This document shows, piece by piece, positions 63,451 to 64,000 of a stretch of DNA of 64,000 bases. Position numbers and translations under genes: made by a program. This DNA comes from Paenibacillus endoradicis. GTDB lineage: Bacteria; Bacillota; Bacilli; Paenibacillales; Paenibacillaceae. The notes below the pieces were generated by a model, which had not been told where the DNA came from, searched no databases, and saw only the letters and a program-made list of their open reading frames with translations. Position 1 is the stretch's first letter; the number at the start of each line of letters is the position of its first letter. The DNA is taken from assembly GCF_024721975.1 (NCBI RefSeq), contig NZ_JANQBB010000006.1, positions 62,001-126,000 on the forward strand, read 5' to 3'.

Positions 63451-64000
63451 TTAGCCCTTGCTTGCACCTGAGGTCAATCCTTCTACTAAAAAGCGTTGCA
63501 AAAATATAAACAGTAGTGTGACTGGTAAAGCAACTAACACTGCACCTGCTGCAAATAAAGTGAATTCCGTCGAATTACGCTGATTCACCATACGGAACAA
63601 ACCTACGGCAAGTGTTCTTTGTTCCTCTGTACGCAGAATGAGATCCGCAAATATAAAATCGACAAAGCAACCATTAAAAATCATTAGACTTGCATAGGTT
63701 AACATTGGCTTAGACAAAGGAATCATAATAGAAACAAACATTTTTATATGGCTGGCCCCATCTATTCGTGCAGCATCCTCAATACTTTTCGGTATTGTAT
63801 CAAAGAATCCTTTAGCGACAAACATATTGGTAATAATAGCACCACTGCTGTATACAAGTACAAGTGCCCCATGCGAATTAAGCAATCCCATCGTATTAAG
63901 TAGCACGTATATCGCGATCATTGCCATAAAACCAGGAAACATTTGCAGTACCAGCATAGTTGTAAGGGCCGTTTTTCTGCCCTTAAAGCGATATCTTGAG
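63451..64000 (-). CDS. Sugar ABC transporter permease, MalG type (partial)
   Basis: The frame continues past the right edge; its first visible residues SRYRFKGRKTALTTMLVLQM are inside the protein. Membrane helices and the ATPase-contact loop EDAARIDGASHIKMFVSIMI followed by PLSKPM are characteristic of MalG/CUT1 permeases, and QMFPGFMAMIAIYVLLN is close to maltose/maltodextrin permeases. The C-terminus is complete. The rest of the operon (MalF, binding protein) should lie beyond 64000. Confidence 0.9.
   Translation of the reverse strand, partial: SRYRFKGRKTALTTMLVLQMFPGFMAMIAIYVLLNTMGLLNSHGALVLVYSSGAIITNMFVAKGFFDTIPKSIEDAARIDGASHIKMFVSIMIPLSKPMLTYASLMIFNGCFVDFIFADLILRTEEQRTLAVGLFRMVNQRNSTEFTLFAAGAVLVALPVTLLFIFLQRFLVEGLTSGASKG

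Overview
The window looks like the chromosome of an endospore-forming Bacillota close to Paenibacillaceae. Evidence: a gamma-type small acid-soluble spore protein, Sda, YtxC beside thrS, a YheC/YheD-type coat-associated ATP-grasp protein, HemQ, YumC-type ferredoxin reductase, DnaB/DnaI primosome genes, T-box and SAM-I leaders, and strong GGAGG ribosome binding sites. No rRNA, tRNA, CRISPR array, phage module or transposase gene was found.

Layout. 1-6.9 kb: a minus-strand iron-siderophore uptake operon (AraC regulator joined in frame to a substrate-binding lipoprotein, two FecCD permeases, a FecE-type ATPase, an ABC half-transporter). It has Fur boxes and its distal part is visibly GC-richer than the rest. 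7.2-14.6 kb: a mannitol PTS operon mtlA-mtlR-mtlF-mtlD carrying its own EI and HPr genes. 14.8-22.8 kb: a soluble chemoreceptor, a SASP gene, an FbpABC-type ABC importer ending in a beta-CASP metallo-hydrolase, and a divergent LysR gene. 22.8-26.2 kb: thrS with a T-box, then ytxC. 27.0-29.5 kb: metA-metI under a SAM-I riboswitch. 29.7-38 kb: corA, LysR, a PHP phosphatase, an EamA transporter, HxlR, a STAS-like protein and an SLC13-type transporter. 38.3-41.5 kb: sdhCAB. 41.9-47.1 kb: LysR, a CPBP protease, uvrC and a YqzM-like peptide. 47.2-50.7 kb: a sulfate ABC importer without its ATPase, plus yezD. 51-53.6 kb: dnaB-dnaI. 53.8-58.7 kb: yuiB-like, hemQ, ndh and a ferredoxin-NADP reductase gene. 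58.8-64 kb: sda with DnaA boxes, an ATP-grasp gene, topB, a phosphatase and a truncated sugar permease.

The most unusual content is two families of dispersed non-coding repeats. Family A (about 170-190 bp) has TTCAAAA-type terminal inverted arms and, in most copies, a central GTGTACGTTATTGGTACAC palindrome. It usually begins within a few bases of a stop codon and lies before the terminator (corA, hemQ, metI, CPBP gene, with short remnants at dnaI and sdhB). It forms exact triple tandem arrays with 188- and 187-bp periods at two loci and supplies the last codons of two proteins. Family B (about 61-65 bp, AACTTTTCAT/ATGAAAAGTT arms) lies only in 5' leaders, in gene sense, with its last arm touching the Shine-Dalgarno sequence of metA, the PHP gene, a LysR gene, uvrC and yezD, in one to three tandem copies. 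The families appear to share sequence modules. They are the best candidate here for an undescribed element or regulatory system.
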